Positions 7,888-17,034 of a stretch of 64,000 nucleotides of DNA are shown piece after piece. The stretch is from Nocardiopsis alborubida. Its GTDB lineage: Bacteria > Actinomycetota > Actinomycetes > Streptosporangiales > Streptosporangiaceae. A program made the position numbers and the translations under genes. The notes beneath the pieces are model-generated. The model made no database searches. It was given only the letters and a program-made list of their open reading frames with translations, and had not been told where the DNA came from. Location: assembly GCF_012396365.1 (NCBI RefSeq), contig NZ_JAAXPG010000002.1:248001-312000 (forward strand), in the 5' to 3' direction. Within the stretch, counting starts at the first letter, position 1. Each line of letters starts with the position of its first letter.

Positions 7888-8738
7888 ACTCTCTTCTCCA
7901 AGCGCCTGAAGTTCCGCGCCAGAGCGTGCAGATCCGCTGCCCCCAGGTGCAGGTGATGGTGCACTCGATCGTTGCTCGCATGCCCCGCTCGACGCCGCCT
8001 GGTCCGGGCAGCGCCGAGTTGGTCCGCCGTGTCTACGACGCCTGCGCCCAGATCGGTCGCCCGCTCTCAGTCGGAGAACTCGCCGAGCAACTCGCCTGCC
8101 CGCCCGCGGTGGTCGGGGTCGCGGTCAGCGACCTGATCCACCAGCACCGCCTGTGCCTGTACACCGGATCCCACCAGCGTCGCACGGGCCCTGGCCGGTA
8201 CGTGCTGGAGCGGTTGCGCGACCGGCTGCGTGAGCGCGCCCCCTACAGCGCCGACACCGTCAAGTTCGTCGTGGTTGGTGAGGACGACCGCGACGTCACC
8301 ACCTTTCTCACCCACATCAGCGGTGAGCACCCCTTTCCTGTGAGTTCCCAGGAAGGACGCACCGAGGTCGAGGGCGTGGTGAGCCGCGTCGACGCCGACC
8401 TGTACCTGGCCGTGCTGGGTGTGCACCAGGTGCAGGTGTTGCGCGAGCAATGGCCCGACCTGATGCGCGAAGCCGATGGCGCCCTGCTACTCACCCGCTC
8501 TGATGAGCTGACCCGGTCACGCTCAGCGGCCCGGCTGCTGGCCAACCAGGCGTCGGTCCCCTACATCACCGTCGTGCACCTGGCCGACGAGGACGACCTC
8601 GACTCTCCCCGGGTGCACGAGGAACTGCAGTTGGAGGAGATGGTGCCCGTGGTCATGGTCGACATCCACTCCCCCGCCTCAGCGACCACCGCGCTGGCCG
8701 ACCTGTGCACCTGGGCCCTGGACGAAGGAGAGCGCTGA
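7884..8738 (+). CDS. DUF742-GTPase fusion with degraded P-loop (CvnC/CvnD-like)
   Basis: A 284-residue protein that joins two usually separate conservon parts. Residues about 40-105 form a winged-helix DUF742 domain (CvnC-like). Residues from 127 on form a small-GTPase-like domain (CvnD-like). The GTPase Walker A should read GXXXXGK(S/T), but here G132-EDDRDV-T139 has Asp and Val where the Gly-Lys pair belongs. Nucleotide binding is therefore doubtful, although the domain is otherwise full length, ending with a VPYITVVHLAD strand and a VVMVDIHS strand. It is flanked by 4-nt and 1-nt overlaps with its neighbours. A structural partner of the roadblock protein is a plausible role. Confidence 0.7.
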   Translation: MNSLLQAPEVPRQSVQIRCPQVQVMVHSIVARMPRSTPPGPGSAELVRRVYDACAQIGRPLSVGELAEQLACPPAVVGVAVSDLIHQHRLCLYTGSHQRRTGPGRYVLERLRDRLRERAPYSADTVKFVVVGEDDRDVTTFLTHISGEHPFPVSSQEGRTEVEGVVSRVDADLYLAVLGVHQVQVLREQWPDLMREADGALLLTRSDELTRSRSAARLLANQASVPYITVVHLADEDDLDSPRVHEELQLEEMVPVVMVDIHSPASATTALADLCTWALDEGER

Positions 8739-9976
8739 TGACCCGCATCATGGTCGCCGGCTCCGGCCACGCCGGGTTGGGCGTGGCCACCGGCCTACTC
8801 GCCGCCGGGGTGGACGTGGACGTGTTCACCACCCACACCACCGAGGAACTCCTGGGCGGCCACCCGCGGCTGACCCAGCTGACCTTCCCCACCGTGCACG
8901 CGGCGGAGAAGAAGGCGGGCCTGGACCTGTGGGAGCAGATCTCCCCGGTCTTTTCCACCATCGGCTTCACCGTGGCTCCTGGGCAGGGCGAGACGCAGTC
9001 ATTCGTGGGCCACCAGCGCCAGTTGGGCACGGCCGTGGACCACCGGGCCAAGACCGCATACTGGCTGCAGGAGGTCGAGCGCCGCAAGGGCCGCATCCAC
9101 GTCAAGACCGTCACCCGCGAGGACCTGTTCTGGTTCGCCAACAGCGGCATGTATGACCTGGCCATCGTCGCCACCGGCGACAGCGACCCGCACCTGGCAC
9201 CGCTGTTTCCCGCCCAGCCTCAAGAGCGCCCGGCCACCGTGCGCGCCGTTATCCAGGCCCACTTCGAGGGTTCTCCGCCGGGCCCGGACGTGCAGGTGAC
9301 CACCACCCCGGGCGGGGAAATCTTCTGCTACCAGGTGCTGACCGCCAACGGATCGGCCACCTACCCGGAGGTCTACCCGGGCACCGCGGTGCAGATCTAC
9401 GCGCGCGCTGGCGGCCCGCTGGACCCGGCCACCGAGAACATCGAACCGGGACAACGCCCGGAGAACCTGCAGCGGATCGGGGACTTCGCCCACCAGGTCC
9501 TGGCCACCTACACCCCCGAACTGGCCGAATGGTGTGCCGGGGCCGACCTGGTCCCGCGCTCCCAGCTGCTGCGGTACGTGCACCCGGTGGTGCGTCAGCC
9601 CGTCGTCACCGTAGGCACCACCCCCGTGCTCGGGGTCGGTGACGCGGTGCTGACGGTGGACCCGACCTCGGGTCAGGGTGCCAACGCCTCCACGCTCGCG
9701 GCCACCACCGTGGTCGACAAGATCACCGAACGCCTGGCTCAGGGCGGTGCGCTCGCCGACACGCACTTCCTCACCTCGGCCTACGGCGCCTACTACGCCG
9801 CCCACGGCCGCTACACCAGCGTGTTCAACAGCCTGGTCACCGACTTCTGGAGCGGTACGCTCCCGCCCCACATGGGCGAGAGGTTCGGCCGCAACTTCTC
9901 CGACCAGGCGCAGGCCGACCGCATGGTCGTGGGCTGGGACGACCCCTCCACCCTGGGGTGGCTGCTCAACCCCTAA
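8738..9976 (+). CDS. Styrene/indole monooxygenase-like flavoprotein (StyA family)
   Basis: A 412-residue single-component FAD-binding oxygenase-like protein. The dinucleotide-binding motif GSGHAG is at residues 8-13, and the second FAD contact VLGVGDAVLTVDPTSGQGAN lies in the last third. The middle resembles StyA-type enzymes (alpha/beta Rossmann plus substrate domain), which need a separate flavin reductase; none is seen nearby. The start ATG overlaps the previous stop by 1 nt and follows GAAGGAG. In this operon it probably tailors or primes the polyketide-like product by epoxidation or hydroxylation. Substrate unknown. Confidence 0.75.
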   Translation: MTRIMVAGSGHAGLGVATGLLAAGVDVDVFTTHTTEELLGGHPRLTQLTFPTVHAAEKKAGLDLWEQISPVFSTIGFTVAPGQGETQSFVGHQRQLGTAVDHRAKTAYWLQEVERRKGRIHVKTVTREDLFWFANSGMYDLAIVATGDSDPHLAPLFPAQPQERPATVRAVIQAHFEGSPPGPDVQVTTTPGGEIFCYQVLTANGSATYPEVYPGTAVQIYARAGGPLDPATENIEPGQRPENLQRIGDFAHQVLATYTPELAEWCAGADLVPRSQLLRYVHPVVRQPVVTVGTTPVLGVGDAVLTVDPTSGQGANASTLAATTVVDKITERLAQGGALADTHFLTSAYGAYYAAHGRYTSVFNSLVTDFWSGTLPPHMGERFGRNFSDQAQADRMVVGWDDPSTLGWLLNP

Positions 9977-10036
9977 CCCCCGCCATCACCCTTTTCCATC
10001 CCTAGAGCGGCCGAGCCGCCGATTCGAGGTACCCCC

Positions 10037-10723
10037 ATGCCCAAAACACCCCCCGCCACCACCAACGAGGCCAACCCCAGCGTCTACAACCGCCTGGTCA
10101 TGCGGCTCGTCTACACCGTCTGGGTCCACGGGATCTGCCACCCCCTGGCCTGGGGGATCTCCAACCGGTGGATCCGCAACGCCTACCGCGTCTGGTCCGG
10201 CCCGGTGCACCTGACCATCGGCCCCGGCAACGGCCGCTTCCTGCGCCACCTGCCCGCGCGAGTGCGGGTGCTGCACCTGATGGACCTCAACCCGCAGTGC
10301 CTGACCATGGGGGCGCGCGTGGCCCGCCGTCGCAGCCGGGTTCTGCACGCCCACTTGCAGGACCTGCTCGCGCGGTGGAAGGACCTGCCCGACAACAGCG
10401 TGAACAGCATCGACATCATGATGGTGCTGCACTGCCTGCGCGGGGCGTCCTTCGCCGACAAGGCCGCGTTCATCGCCGAGGCCCATCGTGTGCTTGAGGA
10501 CGGCGGGGTGCTGTTCGGCGCCACCATCGTCGCCTCCGGCACCGGGGTGCGGGTCAACCGCTTCGCCCGCCTGCTCATGGGCGTCTACAACGGTGCCAAG
10601 AACGTCTTCTGCAACGCCGGGGACACCTCCGACGAGCTCTTGGCCCAGCTGCGGATCCACTTCCCCGACGTGGACTTCCAGGTGCAGGGCTGCACCGCGA
10701 CCTTCGTGGCGGTGAAGCGATGA
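10037..10723 (+). CDS. SAM-dependent class I methyltransferase
   Basis: A 228-residue methyltransferase with the SAM-binding motif LTIGPGNGRF near residue 57, an acidic residue after the second strand (LMDLNPQ) and the post-motif ADKAAFIAEAHRVLEDGG. The N-terminal YNRLVMRLVYTVWVHGICHPLAWG helix pair resembles membrane- or carrier-associated methyltransferases found beside polyketide synthases. It overlaps the KS-AT-ACP gene by 4 nt (ATGA). It probably methylates the polyketide product or an intermediate. Regiochemistry cannot be inferred. Confidence 0.75.
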   Translation: MPKTPPATTNEANPSVYNRLVMRLVYTVWVHGICHPLAWGISNRWIRNAYRVWSGPVHLTIGPGNGRFLRHLPARVRVLHLMDLNPQCLTMGARVARRRSRVLHAHLQDLLARWKDLPDNSVNSIDIMMVLHCLRGASFADKAAFIAEAHRVLEDGGVLFGATIVASGTGVRVNRFARLLMGVYNGAKNVFCNAGDTSDELLAQLRIHFPDVDFQVQGCTATFVAVKR

Positions 10724-13638
10724 GCACTCCCACACACCCCGAGGTGCCTGAGTCGGCGGTGGCCGTGGTCGGCATGTCCTGCCGCCTGCCCGGCCACATC
10801 CGCTCCCCGCACGCCCTTTGGGACGCGCTGCTCGATGGCCGGGACCTGGTCACCGACCGCACCGAGGACCACCCGCGCGCCGACATCCTGCCCGCGGCCG
10901 TCCTCACCGACGACGAGCAGGGCTTCGACGCCACCCATTTCGGCCTCTCGCCTACTGAGGTGGCGGCGATGGATCCCCAGCAGAAGATGCTGCTGGAGCT
11001 GGTGGATGAGGCCTTCCAGGACGCGGGCATGGCCTTGGCCGACTGGCGCGGGAAGCGGGTGGGGTTGTGGGTGGGTTCCTCCTGCCTGGACCAGGCCCTG
11101 CTGCGGCTGGGCCCAGGCCAGGGCGGCACCATGGTCGACACCGCCGGTGCCCTGCCCTCCATGCTCGCCAACCGCATCTGCCGCCACCCCCACTTCGACT
11201 GGACGGGCCCGTCCGAGGTCATCGACACCGCCTGCTCGGCGTCGCTGGTCGCCGCGCACCGCGCCCGTCAGGCGCTGGTGTGCGGCGAGGTGGACCTGGC
11301 CGTGGTGGGCACTGCCAACACCCTGAGGTTGGACACCCACACGCGGATGTTCGCCCGCTCCGGGGTGCTCTCCGACGACGGGCGCGTGCACCCCTTCGAC
11401 CGGCGCGGCACGGGGTTCGTGCGCGGTGAGGGTGCCGGGGCGGTGGTGCTGCAGCGAGCCGCCGACACCTTCGCCACCGGGACGCGCCCGCGCGCGCTGG
11501 TGGTGGGCAGCCTGACCAACTGCGATGGTGCCGGGTCTCCGATCGGCACCCCTAACGTCGCTGGGCAGGTGGACCTGCTCACCCGCGCTTACGCCCAGGC
11601 CGGGCTGGACCCACGAGACGTGGACTACGTCGAGGCCCACGCCACCGGCACCGCGGTCGGCGACGCGGCCGAGTCCCGCGCTCTGGGCAAGGTGCTGGGC
11701 CGGGCCCGTGATGAGGACGATCCGCTGCTGGTGGGCGCGGTCAAGCCGAACGTGGGCCACCTGGAAGGTGGCGCGGGCCTCATCGCACTGATCAAGGTCG
11801 TCCTGTGTCTGGAACACCAGGTCATCCCACCCGCCATCCACCACACCACCCCGTTGCCGGTGCTGCGCCGGATGGGAGTGGCCGTGCCCACCACCGCCCG
11901 CCCCTGGCCCCGCCGCGGTCACACCCCGACCGCGGGGGTGTCGGCGTTCGGGTTCGGCGGCACCAACGCCCACCTGATCCTCCAGCGAGCCCTGGCCGCG
12001 GTCGACCCGCCGGCTGGTCGCACCGACGGGGCCGACCGCTCGCACGTCGTGCCGGTCTCGGCCAGCAGCCCTGCGGCGCTGCGCCGGACCGCGGCCACCT
12101 GGTCGGCGGCCGTGCAGGACGAGGTGGCGGTGCGGGAGGTGGCCTCGACCGCCGCGCACCGGCGCGACCACCACACCGGGGCGCGCGCGGCCGTGGTCGC
12201 CTCCATCCCGCCCCTGGTGCGCTCCGGACTGGACGCCCTGGCCCAGGGCCACACCCACCTGTCCCTGGCCGGACCCCGCCAGCCGGTGCACAAGCCGTTG
12301 GTGGTGTTCGTCTACCCCGGCCACGGCGCCCACCCCAGCACCCCGGCCGGCCCCCACGGCATGAGGGCGGAGCCGGTGTTCACCGACGCTCTGCTGCAGG
12401 CGCGCACGGCCTTGCTCGTCGAGCGGCTGGAGATCGATCCCGCACCCGGACTGGCGCGGATACAGCCCTCCCAGTGGGCATGGCAGGTGGCCGCCACCGC
12501 CCTGCTGGGGTCGTGGGGCATCACCCCGGACGTGGTGGTGGGCCACTCCCTGGGTGAGATCGCCGCCGCCCACACCGCCGGGGTGCTGAGCCTGCAGGAC
12601 GCCGCCCTGGTGGTGGCCCAGCGCAGCCGCCTCCTGGAACAGACCGCTGAGCACGGGGAGCTGTTGGCCACCTCGTTGGACCCGGTGCGAGCGCACGAGC
12701 TGGTGCGGTCCTGGCCCCGGGTGGCGGTGGCCTCGATCAACGCGTCCCACGCCACCGTGTTGTCCGGTCCGGTCTCCGATCTGGCCGCGGTAGATCAGCA
12801 GCTGTCCCAGCAGGGGGTGTGGACGCGCCGCATCGCCGACGCCCCGCCCGCGCACAGCCCTCTGGTGGCCGAGCAAGCCCAGCAGCTGCCCGACCTGGTG
12901 AAGTCCATCCGGGCGCGCCCGGCCAGGACGGCGCTGTGGTCCACCGCCACCGCCGCCCGCGTACAGGGACAGGAGATGGACGCCGCCTACTGGGGACGCC
13001 AACTGCGCTCCCCGGTGCTGCTGCACCAGGTCATGCGCCACCTGGCCGGACAGGAGCGCCCCATCGTCGTGGTGGAGGTCGGTGCCCGGGCGGTGCTGGC
13101 CGGTGCGCTGGCCGCCACCCTGTCTCAGACCCAGCGGCGCTACGAGGTCGACCCGCCCCTGGTCACCACGTCCGGCCCCGCTGCTCCGCGCGAGAACTTC
13201 CTGACCGCGCTGGGGAACCTGTACACCTTCGGTCTCGACCCGATCTGGCCCACACCCCGCACCGCAACGGCGGTGTCCTTGCCGTTGCGGGCCTGGACCC
13301 ACCAGGACCCCAGTGCGCCCCCCGCAGCCGCTGAGGCGGTCCGGCTGGGTCCGCTGGATCCTGACCAGGCGCGCGCGGTCATCGCTGAACAGGTCATCTC
13401 CCTGGTCCACGGCTTGGCGCCCCAGGGCGGCCCGGATCTGTCCACAGGCACCGTGCTGGCCGAGGTGGGGCTGGAGTCCCTGGCGCGAGCACACCTGCAC
13501 ACCCAGCTCATCGCCCACCTGCCCGACCTGGCGGGGCTACCGGCCGCGGCCGTGCACCGGGCCACCACCACGGGCGAGCTCATCGACGCGGTGATCGAAC
13601 ACTGGTCGCCCTCCCACACCCACCTGTCCACCTCCTGA
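10720..13638 (+). CDS. Type I polyketide synthase, KS-AT-ACP, active sites intact
   Basis: A 972-residue single-module synthase. The ketosynthase (about 1-430) has catalytic C172 in DTACSAS, H307 in HATGTAVGD and H347 in KPNVGHLEG, and ends with GFGGTNAH. The acyltransferase (about 525-800) has S610 in GHSLGE. Its specificity region reads DAPPAHSP where YASH or HAFH are usual, so the extender unit is not predictable, and the N-terminal GQGXQ is changed to GHGAH. The carrier domain has S920 in the ESL motif. There are no KR, DH, ER or TE domains, so at most one condensation per turn and no reduction or release by this protein. It is followed 18 nt later by a dead relative. Confidence 0.85.
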   Translation: MSTPTHPEVPESAVAVVGMSCRLPGHIRSPHALWDALLDGRDLVTDRTEDHPRADILPAAVLTDDEQGFDATHFGLSPTEVAAMDPQQKMLLELVDEAFQDAGMALADWRGKRVGLWVGSSCLDQALLRLGPGQGGTMVDTAGALPSMLANRICRHPHFDWTGPSEVIDTACSASLVAAHRARQALVCGEVDLAVVGTANTLRLDTHTRMFARSGVLSDDGRVHPFDRRGTGFVRGEGAGAVVLQRAADTFATGTRPRALVVGSLTNCDGAGSPIGTPNVAGQVDLLTRAYAQAGLDPRDVDYVEAHATGTAVGDAAESRALGKVLGRARDEDDPLLVGAVKPNVGHLEGGAGLIALIKVVLCLEHQVIPPAIHHTTPLPVLRRMGVAVPTTARPWPRRGHTPTAGVSAFGFGGTNAHLILQRALAAVDPPAGRTDGADRSHVVPVSASSPAALRRTAATWSAAVQDEVAVREVASTAAHRRDHHTGARAAVVASIPPLVRSGLDALAQGHTHLSLAGPRQPVHKPLVVFVYPGHGAHPSTPAGPHGMRAEPVFTDALLQARTALLVERLEIDPAPGLARIQPSQWAWQVAATALLGSWGITPDVVVGHSLGEIAAAHTAGVLSLQDAALVVAQRSRLLEQTAEHGELLATSLDPVRAHELVRSWPRVAVASINASHATVLSGPVSDLAAVDQQLSQQGVWTRRIADAPPAHSPLVAEQAQQLPDLVKSIRARPARTALWSTATAARVQGQEMDAAYWGRQLRSPVLLHQVMRHLAGQERPIVVVEVGARAVLAGALAATLSQTQRRYEVDPPLVTTSGPAAPRENFLTALGNLYTFGLDPIWPTPRTATAVSLPLRAWTHQDPSAPPAAAEAVRLGPLDPDQARAVIAEQVISLVHGLAPQGGPDLSTGTVLAEVGLESLARAHLHTQLIAHLPDLAGLPAAAVHRATTTGELIDAVIEHWSPSHTHLSTS

Positions 13639-13656
13639 ACCGGAAGAACGCCTGAC

Positions 13657-16119
13657 ATGACATCCCGGGTCCAGCAGCAGACCGCCACCAACGCGGCGCT
13701 CATCGGTATGAGTACGCGTCTGCCCGGCGCGAGCACCCCGGCCCAGCTGTGGCGGCTGCTGCTGGACCCCACCCAGGCCCACCAACCGGGGGTGGCGCAC
13801 GGGCCCATCACCGCCGAGCTGCTGCGCCAGCTGGTCGCCGAAGCGCTCGCTGATGCCTCCCTGCCCACCCGCACACTGAAGGGCTCCCCCACCGGGGTGT
13901 ACGTGTGCACCCACCCCGACGCCTACGCCGACCCCGACCTGGCCGCATCCCTGAGCGACTACCTGGGCCTGGCCGGGCAGGCGCGCACCGTCTCCGAGGC
14001 CACCGCGGTGCCGTTGCTCCACCAGGCCCACTACGACCTGCGCGTCCACGCCGTGGACCGGGCCATCGTCGTCGCCTTTGACGAACGCGACGACCTCACC
14101 CGCGCGATCGCGCTGGTGTTCACCGCCACGCCCCTGGTCGCTCGGCACCGGGCCTACGCCCACATCACCGGTACCTGGACCACGGCCACCCCGCTCCAGG
14201 ACGGTGGGCACGTGCAGGTGATCAGCCACGCCCTGTACCAGGCCAGGTGCGGCTTCGACCGGGTGTGGTTCTGGCACTCCCCCACCGCCGACCCCGCGCT
14301 TCCCGGTTCGGTCGTCTTGGCATCCGACCAGCGCGGGCGCAGCCCCCAGCTGTGCGCCCTGCCCGAAGCGCTGTCCGCCCCCGGCAGCGTGTCCGGCCTG
14401 GTCTCGGTGACGGCCACAGCGCTGGCTCTGCACCACCGCGGTCTGCCCGTTCCCGACGGCGCGGTCGACGGTGCCGTGCCCCCTTTCGATCCCTGTGAGG
14501 TGCATGTGGCCGGGTCCTACGACAACTCTGCCCCGCGGCTGTCCGCGACCGTGCTCACCAGCGCACCCCGCCTGCCTCTGCCCACCCACCACGATCCGGT
14601 GTCTCTGCCTCAAATGTGTCCCGTCTCCGCGTCCTCCCTGACCGCCCTGACCCAGGCCGCCCGTGCGTGCGCCGAAACCACCCCAGCCGCCGGCAACATG
14701 GCCGCGCTGGCCGACACCGCTCTGGAGCACACCGACCACCACCCCCTGCGCGCGGCCGTGATCAGCGACAATCTCGGTGAGGCGATGCAGGGCTTCCGCT
14801 CGATCGAGGATGGCGCTCCCAACCACCACGTGATCGGCCCGCGTGCGGTACCTGCGGTGCCGCCGCGGCTGGTCTACGTCCTGACCGGACTGGCGGATGT
14901 GCATCCCAACGCTGGCACCGAGCTCATGCGGCTGAGCGAGTACGCCGAGGCGGTGGAGGAGGGGCGCGCGGCGCTGGCCGAGCACACCAACGCGCCGGTG
15001 TGGGGTCCAGGGGAACGGCTGCTGAGCGTGCAGCACCGCCACCAGGCCACCTTCCTCACCCAACTGGCGCTCACCGCGGCCTGGCAGGCGCGCGGTCTGG
15101 TTCCGGACGCGGTGGTGGGGTGCGGCGCCGGGGAACCGGCCGCCGCCGTGGTGGCCGGGGCGCTGTCGGTGCGCGATGCCGCCCGGGTCGTGGTGGCGCG
15201 CAGCACTGCCTTGGTCAGCCTGTCCGCAGCCTCGGTGCTGCTGGTGTACGCCTCGCGGGAAACGGTCGCGTCCCTGCTCGCTCCGGTGCGCGCGCGGGTC
15301 CATGTGGCGCTGCATCTGCACGCACGGGCCTGGTGCCTGGCCGGTCCCGCTACCGACCTGACCGCGCTGGCGCACACGCTCCAGAGCCGGGGCGATCACG
15401 CCCGGCTGCTGCGCGGGGACGCGGCCCACACCCCGGCGGCGGTCAAGCTCACCCCTCGGCTGCGGCAGGCACTGCGCGGGCTGCGCCCCCGCCCGGCCGA
15501 CCGCGCTCACCTGGTCACCGCGACCCCGCGCCCGGTCGGACGCCCCCTGTTGGACGCTGCCTACTGGGCCAGCCAGGTCGCCGCTCCCGCGCACCTGGGC
15601 GCGGCGCTGGGCCTGGCCACCGAGGCCGAGCGCCCCAGCCTGCTGGTGGAGGTCGCCGCCCGGCCCACCCTGTCCCGCGCCGTGCTGGACACCGTCGAGG
15701 CCCGTCACGACGTCGTGTCGCTGGCATGTGACCCGGGCCAGTTCGCCCACGCCCTCGGCGAGCTCTACACCCGCGGGCACACACCCCGGCCCGCGCACAG
15801 CCGCGCCAACGCCCACCTCGTCCTACCGCCCGTCGATGTCGCAGCCGAAAAAGACGCCCCGCTCCTTGGCGCGCCCGCCCCCGAGCACACGCAGGACCAC
15901 CTGCTGGACCTGGTCAGCCGCATCGCCGACGCCGACGGCACGGTCACCCCGGCCCGTACCTGGGCCGGGCTGGAGCTGGGCGAGTACGACCTGGTGCGGC
16001 TGGTCTGCGACCTGCGCCAGGTCTGGGCCTGGCGAGATCTGACCACCGCCGACCTGGACCCACACCAGCCGCTGGCGGTGTGGGCCAAGGGCCTGGCCAC
16101 CCGCCTGGAGGCAGCGTGA
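13657..16119 (+). CDS. Catalytically blank PKS-like protein (pseudo KS-AT-ACP)
   Basis: An uninterrupted 820-residue protein with the domain order of its upstream neighbour but no catalytic residues. The KS part starts normally (AALIGMSTRLPGASTPAQLW), yet the nucleophile segment reads SEATAV with no cysteine, and the HATGT, KPNVGH and GTNAH motifs are missing, so the domain is shortened to about 325 residues. In the AT the motif GHSXGE is GCGAGE (488-493), with the serine replaced by glycine. The C-terminal carrier-like segment has GEYDL instead of a GXDSL serine. It has no stops or frameshifts, which argues for selection as a structural partner, loosely like a chain-length factor. That function is an inference. 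Confidence 0.7.
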   Translation: MTSRVQQQTATNAALIGMSTRLPGASTPAQLWRLLLDPTQAHQPGVAHGPITAELLRQLVAEALADASLPTRTLKGSPTGVYVCTHPDAYADPDLAASLSDYLGLAGQARTVSEATAVPLLHQAHYDLRVHAVDRAIVVAFDERDDLTRAIALVFTATPLVARHRAYAHITGTWTTATPLQDGGHVQVISHALYQARCGFDRVWFWHSPTADPALPGSVVLASDQRGRSPQLCALPEALSAPGSVSGLVSVTATALALHHRGLPVPDGAVDGAVPPFDPCEVHVAGSYDNSAPRLSATVLTSAPRLPLPTHHDPVSLPQMCPVSASSLTALTQAARACAETTPAAGNMAALADTALEHTDHHPLRAAVISDNLGEAMQGFRSIEDGAPNHHVIGPRAVPAVPPRLVYVLTGLADVHPNAGTELMRLSEYAEAVEEGRAALAEHTNAPVWGPGERLLSVQHRHQATFLTQLALTAAWQARGLVPDAVVGCGAGEPAAAVVAGALSVRDAARVVVARSTALVSLSAASVLLVYASRETVASLLAPVRARVHVALHLHARAWCLAGPATDLTALAHTLQSRGDHARLLRGDAAHTPAAVKLTPRLRQALRGLRPRPADRAHLVTATPRPVGRPLLDAAYWASQVAAPAHLGAALGLATEAERPSLLVEVAARPTLSRAVLDTVEARHDVVSLACDPGQFAHALGELYTRGHTPRPAHSRANAHLVLPPVDVAAEKDAPLLGAPAPEHTQDHLLDLVSRIADADGTVTPARTWAGLELGEYDLVRLVCDLRQVWAWRDLTTADLDPHQPLAVWAKGLATRLEAA

Positions 16120-16205
16120 GAACGCCTACCCGCCCCGCTGCCGAGACCTGATGACCACACCCCTCAAGGCGCTGACCGTTCTCCCGTGACCCCGGACGGC
16201 GCCCC

Positions 16206-16248
16206 GGGTGTCCTCGCCCCGACGTGGGATCCCGGGGCGAGGACACCC
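16206..16248 (+). terminator. Perfect 15-bp hairpin between PKS-like and HAD-like genes
   Basis: GGGTGTCCTCGCCCC pairs exactly with GGGGCGAGGACACCC across a 13-nt loop. There is no U-tract, so it may be an attenuator, an mRNA-stabilising structure or a non-canonical terminator. A related stem starting GTCCTCGGCCCC is at 22548-22586. Confidence 0.5.
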
Positions 16249-16275
16249 ACCACCCACTCCCGCTGGAGGTAGACC

Positions 16276-16998
16276 ATGACCCGGCCCCTGGCCGTGACCA
16301 CGCTCGTGGTCGGCTACGACCGCATCCTGAGCGCAGAGACCGACCACGACTACCGACCACACGGCGGCCACCTGCGCGCGGTGCTGGCCGCGCACGACGT
16401 GGACCTGCCCGCCCAGGTGCTCTCCGACTACGACCAGCACCTGGTCATCTGGCAGCGCCTGGCCCACGCCACCGCGCTCACCGACCTGATCAGCATGGTG
16501 TTCACCCGCCACGGCATCGCCTGCCCCCTGCCGATCGCGGAGCTGGCGGTGCAGGTGTGGGAGCGGGCCGGGGACGCCCCGGTCACCCCGCAGGCCGCCT
16601 ACCTGCTCGCCCGGCTGGCCGAGCAGGGCTACCAGGTGCTGGTGGCGACCAACACCTGCCGCCCCCACACCCAGCGCGCCAAGTCGGTGGCTGACGCCGG
16701 GCTGGGTGACCTGCCCCTGATCACCTCCAGCCAGCTCGGCGTGGCCTCCCCCGACCCGGCGTTCTACGAGCACGTCCTGCGCCGCTGCTCCTCGGCGCCG
16801 TCGCGGGTGGCGTGGGTGGGCGCCGACCCCATGCACGACGTGGCCGGGCCCCGCGCCCACGGCATGCACGCCGTAGCCCTCCTGGCGGCGGACGCCACCG
16901 CCGAGCGCCAGCAGGCGCTGCGCTGCGGCGCCCACACGGTCCTGTCCGACCTGGCTGAGTTGCCCGACCTGCTCTTGCCGCTCCCGGCACGCCCCTAA
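16276..16998 (+). CDS. HAD-fold protein lacking catalytic residues
   Basis: A 240-residue protein with the layout of a HAD-family phosphatase: helical cap after motif I, QVLVATNT (motif II), PDPAFYEHVL (motif III region) and VGADPMHDVAGPRAHGM (motif IV). Motif I should begin DXD but reads LVVGYDRIL, so the nucleophilic aspartate is Gly13. The motif III lysine is replaced (ASPDP) and the first motif IV aspartate is Ala. Catalysis is therefore unlikely, though binding may remain. The start has GGAGG 7 nt upstream. It lies after the PKS pair and before whiB, and may be an accessory or regulatory protein of that pathway. Confidence 0.65.
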   Translation: MTRPLAVTTLVVGYDRILSAETDHDYRPHGGHLRAVLAAHDVDLPAQVLSDYDQHLVIWQRLAHATALTDLISMVFTRHGIACPLPIAELAVQVWERAGDAPVTPQAAYLLARLAEQGYQVLVATNTCRPHTQRAKSVADAGLGDLPLITSSQLGVASPDPAFYEHVLRRCSSAPSRVAWVGADPMHDVAGPRAHGMHAVALLAADATAERQQALRCGAHTVLSDLAELPDLLLPLPARP

Positions 16999-17034
16999 CC
17001 CCCGAGTCCCTTCTCCCCCAGGAGCTGGACAGCC

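Noticed and set aside
10585..13518. Minus-strand open frame of 977 codons, very Gly/His/Gln-rich
   Set aside because: It is antisense to the KS-AT-ACP gene, whose catalytic motifs are all in the plus strand; the minus translation has an implausible composition.
13537..15816. Minus-strand open frame of 759 codons
   Set aside because: Antisense to the PKS-like protein; low-complexity translation and no start signal.
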